Assembly (NCBI GenBank): GCA_903851365.1
Contig: CAINOB010000083.1
Coordinates: 1 to 64,000, forward strand
DNA from: an uncultured Bacteroidota bacterium
GTDB lineage: Bacteria > Bacteroidota > Bacteroidia > Bacteroidales > UBA12481
DNA length: 64,000 nucleotides
Reading direction: 5' to 3'
Part shown: one piece after another, positions 50,770 to 59,345 of the stretch
How positions within the stretch are numbered: position 1 is the first letter of the stretch
How the letters are laid out: each line of letters begins with the position of its first letter
Notes under the pieces: generated by a model
The model's input: the letters and a program-made list of their open reading frames with translations, nothing else
Told to the model about the DNA's origin: nothing
Database searches by the model: none
Made by a program: the position numbers and the translations under genes

Positions 50770-51885
50770 ATGAAAAGATATAATAAATTTTTCGTGGTAA
50801 GGGACGGGGTTCCCGCCTTCGCGGGAATGACAACTCCATCGAGGGTCACCCGTCACCTGTCACCTGTCACCTTCTTGCTCTTGCTTGCTTTTTTGGCAGG
50901 CTGCAAGCCAGCGGCAGTGAAGGAAACCGTTAAAGCCGAGGTGGTGAAGGTCAGGGTGGTACCTGTATTGACCCAAAATATCAGCTTACCGGTGCGATCG
51001 GGCGGAATTGTCGCCACCAGTGAGGAAGTTAAATTATCGTTTAAAACTGGTGGAATTGTAGCCCATACCTATGTTAAGGAGGGCGATCTTGTGAAACAGG
51101 GACAATTGCTTGCCATACTCAACCTGTCGGAAATCAATGCCCAGGTGAATCAGGCCAAGAACGGATTTGATAAGGCACAGCGAGATTTTAACCGTGCCAA
51201 GAACCTGTATGCCGACAGTGTTGCCACTCTCGAACAGTTGCAAAATGCAGAAACAGCGCTCAACGTATCGAAATCGGTTTTGGATATGACCCAGTTTAAC
51301 CTGTCGCATTCCCGGATTATCGCGCCAAAAAGTGGGGTGATTCTGCGCCAGCTGGTAAAGGAAAACGAGCTCACTTCTCCCGGATATCCAGTTTATGCAT
51401 TGGGAATAAGTGGAAAAAGCTGGATTATCAGAACCGCACTATCCGACCGGGATATGGTAAAAATCAGTATTGGCGACTCAGCTAATGTAGCTATTGATGC
51501 CTGGCCAGGCGAGAGTTTCACTGCAAAAATCAGCCAAATCGATGAAGCGTCCAACCCCATGACCGGGACTTATGAAATTGAGTTGAAGTTGAGTGAGACT
51601 GCAAAAAAACTAGCCTCAGGATTTATTGCCAACATCGAAATTTATCCCAGCCGGAAAGAGTCCTATGCATTGATTCCCATGGCATCCGTGGTTGAAGCGG
51701 ATGGCCGGGTGGGCTATGTTTATGAAGTTACTCCATCCGGAACAGCAAAAAAAATCAAGGTAAACATTGCAACACTAAATGGAACACAGGCTGCTGTTAC
51801 CGGCGGACTGGAAAACGTGAAAGAAGTTGTCCTCGATGGAGTAGCCTACCTGGCTGATGGTGTGAAGGTGGATATCATTAAATAG
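50770..51885 (+). CDS. RND efflux periplasmic adaptor (membrane fusion protein), lipoprotein
   Basis: 371 residues. Residues 9-35 (VVRDGVPAFAGMTT and RVTRHLSPVT) are a translated palindromic repeat plus a GTCACC heptad run; then the lipoprotein signal resumes as FLLLLAFLAGC. The mature adaptor has the barrel-sandwich half-motifs (KTGGIVAHTYVKEGDLVKQGQLLAIL; then IIAPKSGVILRQLVKENELTSPG), an alpha-helical hairpin between, and a beta-barrel (KISIGDSANVAIDAWPGESFTAKISQI). It links the TolC-like duct to the RND pump. The N-terminal extension may alter signal recognition; an internal start could bypass it, but no ATG lies between the repeat and the hydrophobic core. Confidence 0.9.
   Translation: MKRYNKFFVVRDGVPAFAGMTTPSRVTRHLSPVTFLLLLAFLAGCKPAAVKETVKAEVVKVRVVPVLTQNISLPVRSGGIVATSEEVKLSFKTGGIVAHTYVKEGDLVKQGQLLAILNLSEINAQVNQAKNGFDKAQRDFNRAKNLYADSVATLEQLQNAETALNVSKSVLDMTQFNLSHSRIIAPKSGVILRQLVKENELTSPGYPVYALGISGKSWIIRTALSDRDMVKISIGDSANVAIDAWPGESFTAKISQIDEASNPMTGTYEIELKLSETAKKLASGFIANIEIYPSRKESYALIPMASVVEADGRVGYVYEVTPSGTAKKIKVNIATLNGTQAAVTGGLENVKEVVLDGVAYLADGVKVDIIK
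50797..50871 (+). repeat. Palindromic repeat element, copy 6, joined to a GTCACC heptad run (in coding sequence)
   Basis: TAAGGGACGGGGTTCCCGCC, loop, GGCGGGAATGACAACTC-type half with CGAGG (50798-50845), then GTCACCC, GTCACCT, GTCACCT, GTCACC. The stem is CCCGC/GCGGG. The whole composite of about 75 bases stays in frame within the signal peptide of the adaptor gene. Confidence 0.88.
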
Positions 51886-51900
51886 TGATCAGGATTCGTT

Positions 51901-54900
51901 ATGAAAATATCTGAATTAGCCGTAAAAAACCATCAGTTTACCATAGTTGTTTTCCTGATGCTGATCGCCGTGGGGGTATATGCTTATACTAAAATCCCGC
52001 AGGCTGAAGATCCCGATCTCCCGATGCCGATTGTGCCTGTAACCATCCTGTATCCGGGTGCATCGCCGATCGATATGGAGGAGCTGGTGGTGGATAAATT
52101 GGAAAAATCCTTTAAAGAGCTCGAAAATGTCAGGCGGATGTGGACCGATATCAAGGATGGTGTAGCCACAGTGGTAGTGGAGTTCACAGCCAACAGCGAT
52201 CCGGATAAAAAATATGATGAAGTAGTCCGGCAGGTTCAGACCACCAGGCCATCTTTACCGCAGGATCTGTATCTTATAGATATTAAGAAGATTAACGCAG
52301 GTGAAACAAGCATCGTTCAAAGTGCCATCGTATCAGCCACTGCTAATTATGATGAACTGCGAACTCAGGCGGAGAATCTGAAAGATATTATTGCCACCGT
52401 TCAAGGAGTAAAAAAAGCCGAAGCAGTAGCCTATCCTTCCAAAGAATTGCGGGTGGCAGTTGATTTGCCAAAACTCTCGCAGCTCCACATCACAATTACC
52501 CAGGTGATGAGCGCTATCCAAAGCGAAAATGCTAATATCCCCGGGGGCAGCGTGGAAATCGGACCGCAAAAATTCAATATCAAAACCAGCGGCAACTACC
52601 GGAGTCTCGATGAGGTCGACCGCACCATTGTCGGCTCCAATTTGGGACAGGTAGTCTATCTGAAAGATATTGCCTCAGTAACCTGGGACGATGAAGATCC
52701 GAGGTATTTCGGACGTTACAACGGCACCCGGGCGGTTTTTATAACAGCCAGCATGATGGATGCCCAGAATATTCATGATGTCAGGGACCGTATTTATGTG
52801 CAGCTGAGCAATTTCCGGAAGAAACTTCCAGCATCGATGACCCTGGAAAATGGCTTCGATCAGTCGATGAACGTTAAAAAGAAACTCAGCGGTCTCGAAC
52901 GCGACTTCCTTTTTGCCATCCTTTTGGTGCTCCTTACTCTGCTGCCGCTGGGATTGCGGGCATCCGGCGTGGTCATGGTTGCCATTCCCCTATCGGTACT
53001 TATTGGCTTATCGGGCCTCTATTTTTTGGGCTACAGCATCAACCAACTGAGTATCGTTGGAGCGGTTATCGCACTCGGTTTATTGGTAGATGATTCCATT
53101 GTGGTGGTTGAGAATATTTCCAGATGGATCAGGGAAGGGGCACCACCTATGGATGCAGCCATAAAAGGCACCAAACAAATTGGTGCCGCTGTGCTGGGTT
53201 GTACAGCTACCTTGCTGTTTGCCTTTCTGCCACTGATGTTTTTACCGGGCATGCCAGGCAAATATATCAGGATCCTGCCTGTTACCATTGCCCTGATTGT
53301 GCTGAGTTCCTTATTTGTTGCGCTCACCATCATCCCATTTATAACCAGTAAGATTTTCAAGGGAAATGTCGATCCACGTGGGAATATGATTCTCAGGGGA
53401 TTACTCAAGGGCATCGATTTCACTTACGGCCGCGCTCTTCACTGGTCGCTGCGCAATCCATTAATTACCCTCCTGATTGCCCTCGCATTCTTTGGCGGAT
53501 CACTATTTCTGATTGATATAATCGGGTTCAGTCTGTTCCCGAAAGCAGGGATGCAGCAATTCCTTATTACCATTGAAACCCCTAAAGGAAACACGCTTTC
53601 GGAAACCGACAAAGCGGTTCGTTTCGTGGAGTCTGTTCTTGCGAAAAAGAAAGAGGTCAATTATTACCTATCGAATATTGGCCGTGGCAACCCGAAAATT
53701 TTCTACAATGTGTTTCAAAAAGCCGAGCAAACCAACCTGGGTGAAATTCTGTGTGAGATGAACCTTGAGAAGCAGGTTGATATGACCAAATTTCTTGATA
53801 AGCTCCGCGATACGCTTAATAGTTATGTGAATGCCCGAATCTTTGTGACCGAATTCGAGAATGGCTCGGTTATCGGCGCCCCTATTGCGTTAAGGCTCGT
53901 CGGTGATGACCTTGGATTACTGAAAAAATATTCGGTTACTATCGATAGTATCATGGAATCCACCCCCGGAACTGTTTACGGAAAAAATCCCCTCAGCGAA
54001 ACCATGACAGATATCCGGATAGCGGTAAACAGTGATAAAGCTGGCATGTTTGGCATTCCGGGAATTGAGATCGACCGGACAGTAAGGCTGGCGCTTGCCG
54101 GATTGGAAGTCGGCAAATACCGTGAAGCTAATGGCAAGGAATATGCTATCAAGGTTCGTCTTCCCAAGGATACTGTAAATACGCTGGCCACGCTCGATAG
54201 GATATATGTCTCCTCGCTTAGCGGTGCCCAGATCCCATTATCGCAACTTGCCCGCATGGAATTTGAGAGCTCCCCCACGCTGATTGAGCACTACAATCAG
54301 GAAAGATATAACCTGATATCCTCCTATGTTAAAACAGGTTACAATACCGATAGGGTAACACAGGAAATACTGGCCAAGATCGATGCCATAAAATTACCCG
54401 AGGGATTTAAAATTATCCCGTCCGGTGAAATTGAAGGCCGGCAGGAGAGTTTCGGTGGCGTTGGGATTGCCATTTTGATTGCAATTTTTGGGATTTTCTC
54501 TATCCTGATACTCGAGTTCCGTACTTTTAAAAGCACACTTATTGTGTTGTCGGTTATCCCGCTTGGTATCATGGGAGGAATTGTAGCCCTTTACCTCACC
54601 GGATTCACACTGTCGTTTGCCGCAGCAGTCGGATTTGTCGCCCTCATCGGTATAGAGATTAAAAACTCAATTTTGCTGGTCGATTTCACCAACCAACTGC
54701 GGGAGCAGGGGGTAGAGCTCAATGAAGCGATTATCAAAGCCGGGGAGGTACGTTTTCTTCCGGTGATGTTAACCACCATGACGGCTATCGGCGGTCTGCT
54801 CCCGATTGCCTTAGGCGATTCGAACCTTTATTCACCGCTCGCCTGGGTAATTATCGGCGGTCTCATTACCTCCACACTTTTAGCGCGATTGGTTACGCCG

Positions 54901-54948
54901 GTGATGTATAAGTTGTTACCCCCGAAAATCGAAGAAAAAGATCGGTAG
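51901..54948 (+). CDS. RND efflux transporter permease (AcrB/HAE-like)
   Basis: 1015 residues. Twelve helices in two groups are apparent (first helix 15-32; group near 335-480; helix near 525-545; group near 850-1000). Two porter/docking domains lie between. Helix 4 contains ALGLLVDDSIVVVENISRW, which holds the paired Asp residues of the proton relay. GxxxG-type turns and the C-terminal ALIGIEIKNSILLVDFTNQLREQG are standard. It expels hydrophobic compounds, driven by protons. Last gene of the MarR-controlled operon. Confidence 0.95.
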   Translation: MKISELAVKNHQFTIVVFLMLIAVGVYAYTKIPQAEDPDLPMPIVPVTILYPGASPIDMEELVVDKLEKSFKELENVRRMWTDIKDGVATVVVEFTANSDPDKKYDEVVRQVQTTRPSLPQDLYLIDIKKINAGETSIVQSAIVSATANYDELRTQAENLKDIIATVQGVKKAEAVAYPSKELRVAVDLPKLSQLHITITQVMSAIQSENANIPGGSVEIGPQKFNIKTSGNYRSLDEVDRTIVGSNLGQVVYLKDIASVTWDDEDPRYFGRYNGTRAVFITASMMDAQNIHDVRDRIYVQLSNFRKKLPASMTLENGFDQSMNVKKKLSGLERDFLFAILLVLLTLLPLGLRASGVVMVAIPLSVLIGLSGLYFLGYSINQLSIVGAVIALGLLVDDSIVVVENISRWIREGAPPMDAAIKGTKQIGAAVLGCTATLLFAFLPLMFLPGMPGKYIRILPVTIALIVLSSLFVALTIIPFITSKIFKGNVDPRGNMILRGLLKGIDFTYGRALHWSLRNPLITLLIALAFFGGSLFLIDIIGFSLFPKAGMQQFLITIETPKGNTLSETDKAVRFVESVLAKKKEVNYYLSNIGRGNPKIFYNVFQKAEQTNLGEILCEMNLEKQVDMTKFLDKLRDTLNSYVNARIFVTEFENGSVIGAPIALRLVGDDLGLLKKYSVTIDSIMESTPGTVYGKNPLSETMTDIRIAVNSDKAGMFGIPGIEIDRTVRLALAGLEVGKYREANGKEYAIKVRLPKDTVNTLATLDRIYVSSLSGAQIPLSQLARMEFESSPTLIEHYNQERYNLISSYVKTGYNTDRVTQEILAKIDAIKLPEGFKIIPSGEIEGRQESFGGVGIAILIAIFGIFSILILEFRTFKSTLIVLSVIPLGIMGGIVALYLTGFTLSFAAAVGFVALIGIEIKNSILLVDFTNQLREQGVELNEAIIKAGEVRFLPVMLTTMTAIGGLLPIALGDSNLYSPLAWVIIGGLITSTLLARLVTPVMYKLLPPKIEEKDR

Positions 54949-54991
54949 ACGAAGAAGAAGATCGAAACACGAAACGCGTAACGCGGAAGAA
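54949..54991 (+). repeat. Heptad array, unit GAAACGC
   Basis: After an AGACGAAGAAGAAGATC stretch, four exact 7-base steps: GAAACAC, GAAACGC, GTAACGC, GGAAGAA (54964-54991). It fills the whole gap between two convergent stop codons. Confidence 0.75.
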
Positions 54992-55252
54992 TTACTGCCA
55001 GCGGGCGAGGTGCGAAATATGTGAAGTAAAGAACCAGCGCTTAAAATAGCCCATTCCCTGATTTTTCAGGATCTGCCTGACAAATTTTACCATCTGCTTC
55101 GACTTGGTGAAATCGTCGCGGAATGCGCCTTCCTGATAACACAAACTGCAGTAAACGGTACTTTTTGTACCATCCTTTTCTGTGCCGCCATGCCCTTTGT
55201 CCTGATCCATCGGCATTCCACAGCTCTGACAAAATCTATCAAATTTCCCCAT
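54992..55252 (-). CDS. Small zinc-ribbon protein
   Basis: 86 residues. Two Cys pairs (FCQSCGMP at 8-12 and YCSLCYQEG at 34-39) form a zinc ribbon of the putative zinc-ribbon family (PF12674 type); the GMPM and DFTKSKQMVKFV segments are also typical. Cytosolic; function not known. It is convergent with the RND gene, and 12 bases downstream of the response regulator gene, so probably last in that operon. Confidence 0.8.
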   Translation of the reverse strand: MGKFDRFCQSCGMPMDQDKGHGGTEKDGTKSTVYCSLCYQEGAFRDDFTKSKQMVKFVRQILKNQGMGYFKRWFFTSHISHLARWQ

Positions 55253-55264
55253 TTTATTTAGTTT

Positions 55265-55963
55265 TTAAGATTCAGCCCCGATTCTCCTGAAAAAGTCTTC
55301 CTTGTATTTTGCCCCGATAGAAATCCCCTCCCCGTTGCAGTAGACGTGGTTATTCTCGATTTTATCGATATGCCCGATATTAACCAGATAAGAATTATGA
55401 ACCCTCAAAAACTGGGTGCCGGGCAGCAAGGCTGTCATCTGGCTAAGCGTCATGCGGGTTAACGTTCGCTGGTTATTTGTAAATATGCTGAGATAATTGC
55501 CCTCACTCTTGATATGAGATATTTCCTCAATCAGCAGCTTCACCTGCTTGTAACCGTCCTTGATGAAAATATGCTTAGCAGGTACTGGAGCAGCACCCAC
55601 GGGTGTTGCATTCTGTTTCAGGTACCGTTGGATCGATTTATTGAACCGGTCGAATTCGATAGGCTTCAGCAGATAATCCACCGCCTCATAATCGTAACTG
55701 TCGAGCGCGTACTCCGAATAAGCGGTTGTAAAAACAATGCGCGGCGGGCACTTCAGCCGGCTTACCAGCTCCATACCTGACAATCCCGGCATGTTGATAT
55801 CAAGGAAGATAAGGTCCACAGGATTGTTTTTCAGATATTCCAATGCCTTAAACGGATCCGTAAAACGCTCCATCAAATCGAGTTCCGGCACCTTCGCCGC
55901 ATGTATCGAAATCACATCCAGTGCAAAAGGCTCATCATCAACAGCAATACTTCGGATCGTCAT
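55265..55963 (-). CDS. LytT-type response regulator (REC-LytTR)
   Basis: 232 residues. The receiver domain (1-118) has the acidic pocket SIAVDDEP, the phosphoacceptor in LIFLDINMPGLSGMEL (Asp near 53), FTTAYSEYALDSYDYEAVDYLLKP and the conserved Lys. The LytTR DNA-binding domain (about 130-230) shows IFIKDGYKQVKLLIEEISHIKSEGNYLSIFT and FLRVHNSYLVNIGHID. It binds direct repeats upstream of target genes after phosphorylation. The start overlaps the kinase stop by four bases. Confidence 0.95.
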   Translation of the reverse strand: MTIRSIAVDDEPFALDVISIHAAKVPELDLMERFTDPFKALEYLKNNPVDLIFLDINMPGLSGMELVSRLKCPPRIVFTTAYSEYALDSYDYEAVDYLLKPIEFDRFNKSIQRYLKQNATPVGAAPVPAKHIFIKDGYKQVKLLIEEISHIKSEGNYLSIFTNNQRTLTRMTLSQMTALLPGTQFLRVHNSYLVNIGHIDKIENNHVYCNGEGISIGAKYKEDFFRRIGAES

Positions 55964-58521
55964 TCATCTGCAATTTGGAGTACCAAATTACTTAATTCAA
56001 CAGACAGAATCACGATAAATCGATCCCCGGTATCTGCGATTGATAAAGTATAGTGATCAGGATAGATATGCTCCAGTCTCTGGCGAACATTCTGGATGCC
56101 GATTCCAAAGCCCTTCTCTTTATAGAATGCCTCGAAATTCTTATCCACCGAATTTTCAATCACAAACTGAAACCAGTTTTCAACGATCTGAAAGGTGACC
56201 TTAAGTTCCGATACGGTATTCGGATTTACCCCATGCTTAAATGCATTTTCAACAAACGGAATCATCAGCATCGGGGCGATCATGATATTCTGCTCTTCCT
56301 CAATCGCGTTATTAATCTCGATTTTATGCTCCACCGAGCTCCTGATGGCCTGCAGATTGATATAATCACGGATGTAGCTGATCTCCTTCTGTACCGGGAT
56401 TTTTTCCTTGTCCATATCTTCCACCAGGTAGCGCATCAGATTCGCCAGCTTGGCAATATATTCGGCAGTTTTAGGATTGTTTTCTTTAAGCGCAAAAGCA
56501 TAAACCGTATTGAGCGAGTTAAACAGGAAATGCGGATTTACCTGCGAGCGAAGCTGTTGCAGCTCTGCCTCCTTGTCACGGAACATTTTAAACCCAGTAT
56601 TCTTTTGAGTAAGCTGCTGTTTGACAAAGGCATAAATCATCGCCGGACCAATCATACACTGAATCCAAAAAGCAGTTTTAATTACAAATGGCTCCGGTCC
56701 CTTAATGACTTCAAAAAATGGAATTCTTACCCCAATATGTACAAGAGACCGGTAAACCCCGAACATATTTTCCAGATGAAATACCAGGATGGTTCCTACT
56801 AAAACCATGATCGCCGAAAACCATAATTTCGCGGCTCTCCTTTTTAGCATAAAATTAGGAATGAGGTATATGGCATAAAGATAAAATATCAGGATACCTA
56901 TGATAAAGACAAACAAGTCTTCCTGCCGTGAAGCATTCTGTACGTAAATAGAAAATGTGCGCGAAATAAAAAGAAATATAATAAGCACATTGGCAACCAC
57001 CTCCAGACTCACCAATTTTTCTTTGAAGAGGTACTGAATTTTCTGTTTCCGCCTGATCAGCAGATCCACATAATAAACCAAAAAAGACGCCGTGACCAGA
57101 ATCAGCCAGCTGTTAACCATAGCAATCATGCTGCGGTGATGAAGCCATTGAAACGGCGCATGAAAGTGATTTTCAGAGTTCCCAATGGATATCAAAACAA
57201 CGAAATAGAGGATAGTCAAAAGTGCCATCTGCAGGGCATACCATTGATACTTCGTCTTTTTAAACCATAGGGGAATAAGGTAGTAAACCTGCAGTCCGAC
57301 AAATAGTATCCAGGTTACAACCCGACCAACCGCCAGGGTTCTGTCGGCGGTCAACCGGTAGATTATAAAATAGTTCGACAGGTAAGCGAGTGCCGCAAGC
57401 AAAATCAGCCCCTTTATAATGTACAACGGATCAATGCGTTTCCCGCTCTTGCTGCGGTAGGTCACCACCTTGAATATGGCAAATCCTATGATTGCATAAA
57501 TTAATATCCCCACGATTAAGGACCATGAAGTGTAAAGAATTCTCGATGCATCACGGTAATTTCTGTCTGTGAGGCTGATATCCATGGAACCCAGAATTTT
57601 AGTGAGCTTCGGGTCATCCGAGATTTTCATGAAATAATCACGCAGAAGGATTTTCTCCTTTCCATTATGAATTCCATCGATGGCATCACTGATATAATGG
57701 TAAGAACAATAAGTCTTTACCAAACCCGACAGGTCCATCTGAATCCTATCGAGGTAATCCTGAAGAAGAATTCTTTCCTCCGGCGTTTTACGAACACGGA
57801 AATCAATGTAATTGGCAATAAACTCGCGGTACTCACGAAGGTCGAGCAAGGCCTGATCATTGGTTAGTGACAGCGTTGGTATGATACGGTTTATCAGGTC
57901 GTTACGGATAGAATCACCAAATGCCTCCTTTACGTCGCGGCCCATGAGGCTATTGAAATATTCACTGTTGATCCGAATGGTTTCCCGTTTCACAAACTCA
58001 GGGTCGAGCCGACTAGTGGAATCAGCGCGTTTAAGCAATTCGAGCTTTCGGTCCCTCAAATAGGGTAGATTCAATATCGGCTGGATACTTGACTGATCAG
58101 TCTTAAATCCATTATTTTCAGTTTGCTTGCCAAATAACAACTCGTACTGTTTCAAATAGTTGTTTATAGCAGTATTTCCCCCTGAAAATACGATAGTACT
58201 ATCCATGGCCCCCCGGGAAAACTCAACATGCATAGAATCGCCAGGCGAAAGCACAAATTTTACCCCCTCATTATAAAACCCAATCCGGCAGTTAGTTAAT
58301 GGTTTTAACTCGACGATTTTAAAGGAAAAAGTATTGCCCTCGCCGGTTTTCGTATGGGCAATGGTTTCAACCTCCCGCATTTTTGTGGTATCAAAGGAAT
58401 AGACCAGGAGGATTACCGGAGTATCCGGCTTGATATTCATCTTCCCTGTAATTACAGTCTGTTGTGAAAACAGGCCCGCTGATAGCAGCAGCCCGATAAT
58501 GAGTATGGATATCTTTTTCAT
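55960..58521 (-). CDS. LytS-like (His_kinase) sensor with exported N-terminal domain and seven-helix membrane region
   Basis: 853 residues from ATG 58519-58521. A signal peptide (MKKISILIIGLLLSAGLFSQQ) is followed by a DUF4369-like beta domain (about 22-120; GVKFVLSPGDSMHVEFSRG) and a helical periplasmic part. About eight membrane helices follow (345-620). The cytosolic kinase core has RSQVNPHFLFNSLNTVYAFA (phosphoacceptor His in PHFLFN) and PFVENAFKHGV (N box), as in the PF06580 family. The exported domain suggests it senses an envelope or extracellular signal, and the partner is the LytT-like protein encoded immediately after. DUF4369 at the front of a kinase is less common than in thiol-redox proteins. 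Confidence 0.9.
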   Translation of the reverse strand: MKKISILIIGLLLSAGLFSQQTVITGKMNIKPDTPVILLVYSFDTTKMREVETIAHTKTGEGNTFSFKIVELKPLTNCRIGFYNEGVKFVLSPGDSMHVEFSRGAMDSTIVFSGGNTAINNYLKQYELLFGKQTENNGFKTDQSSIQPILNLPYLRDRKLELLKRADSTSRLDPEFVKRETIRINSEYFNSLMGRDVKEAFGDSIRNDLINRIIPTLSLTNDQALLDLREYREFIANYIDFRVRKTPEERILLQDYLDRIQMDLSGLVKTYCSYHYISDAIDGIHNGKEKILLRDYFMKISDDPKLTKILGSMDISLTDRNYRDASRILYTSWSLIVGILIYAIIGFAIFKVVTYRSKSGKRIDPLYIIKGLILLAALAYLSNYFIIYRLTADRTLAVGRVVTWILFVGLQVYYLIPLWFKKTKYQWYALQMALLTILYFVVLISIGNSENHFHAPFQWLHHRSMIAMVNSWLILVTASFLVYYVDLLIRRKQKIQYLFKEKLVSLEVVANVLIIFLFISRTFSIYVQNASRQEDLFVFIIGILIFYLYAIYLIPNFMLKRRAAKLWFSAIMVLVGTILVFHLENMFGVYRSLVHIGVRIPFFEVIKGPEPFVIKTAFWIQCMIGPAMIYAFVKQQLTQKNTGFKMFRDKEAELQQLRSQVNPHFLFNSLNTVYAFALKENNPKTAEYIAKLANLMRYLVEDMDKEKIPVQKEISYIRDYINLQAIRSSVEHKIEINNAIEEEQNIMIAPMLMIPFVENAFKHGVNPNTVSELKVTFQIVENWFQFVIENSVDKNFEAFYKEKGFGIGIQNVRQRLEHIYPDHYTLSIADTGDRFIVILSVELSNLVLQIADE

Positions 58522-58642
58522 ATTCCTGAGAAATTTGGATTCTGTTTCAGGCACCAAGTAACCATCAATCAGGGATGGGAGGAAATAAATGGGATGGAAC
58601 GGCTAGGAAATGTGCTAATTTGCCAATGTGCTGATGTGCTAA
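58522..58642 (-). repeat. Spacer with ATGTGCTAA repeats
   Basis: ATGTGCT occurs at 58610, 58626 and 58634 with TAATTTGCC and TAATTA between, a degenerate 8-base (16-base) periodicity. The reverse complement (AGCACATTGGC) matches the units at 19881 and 20971. It lies at the 3' end of the amidotransferase gene; the upstream part (58522-58600), leading into the kinase gene, shows no other feature. Confidence 0.6.
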
Positions 58643-59335
58643 TTACTTATTCTTAAGAAACCTGCTCATCCATTCCGCAACCACGCTGCTGTGCACCGGT
58701 TTCTCCAAACTCGCAATACCGGTCGAAACCTGTTCGGGCGTGAGCAGATGTGCATTGGCTAGAATCAGTTTATGATCAAAATCAACAGAAAACTCAGGAT
58801 GTCCCTGAATGCCCAGCATATTTTTACCCACGAGGAAGATTCCGTTTGGAATATGGGGTGATCTGGCAATTAATTTAGAATTCGGAGGCAATTCAACAAC
58901 CTGGTCCTGGCACGACATCACCAGAGAGGCATTTGGTAGCGAGGGTTTCATCCACGGTTCATGCGCAAGAATCTCAAATACATGCACCCCAATACTCCAT
59001 CCTGATGGGGCTTTTTTTACCACTCCTCCAAGAGCAGCTCCTATTAACTGGTGGCCAAAGCATACACCGATACATGGATTACCCGATTCGGCAATCTCAC
59101 GGGTAAATTTTTTCAGTAAGTGGATCCAGGGAACATCATCATATACTGACAAGCGCGATCCGCTGATTATCCATGCATCACATTCAAAAGGACCGGCTGG
59201 AAAATCACCGTCGCAAACATAATAATCAACGAATTCGAATCCGGGTAAGATCCGTCGAAACATCTCGGGATAACTGCCATCCGGATGGTTCAACTCCTTA
59301 CGGGCATGGTCGCATATCAATAAGCCGACTATCAT
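58643..59335 (-). CDS. Class I glutamine amidotransferase-like protein
   Basis: 230 residues. The catalytic elbow is CIGVCFGHQLIGAALGG (nucleophile Cys near 87), and QGHPEFSVDF supplies the His-x-Glu pair. It is of the stand-alone GMP-synthase-like type. In this family ammonia donors and gamma-glutamyl hydrolases both occur; no synthetase domain is attached or adjacent, so a hydrolase or amidation role linked to the operon product is possible. Last of five co-directed genes; 10 bases after the LysE-like gene. Confidence 0.9.
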   Translation of the reverse strand: MIVGLLICDHARKELNHPDGSYPEMFRRILPGFEFVDYYVCDGDFPAGPFECDAWIISGSRLSVYDDVPWIHLLKKFTREIAESGNPCIGVCFGHQLIGAALGGVVKKAPSGWSIGVHVFEILAHEPWMKPSLPNASLVMSCQDQVVELPPNSKLIARSPHIPNGIFLVGKNMLGIQGHPEFSVDFDHKLILANAHLLTPEQVSTGIASLEKPVHSSVVAEWMSRFLKNK

Positions 59336-59345
59336 GATTTCAGAT

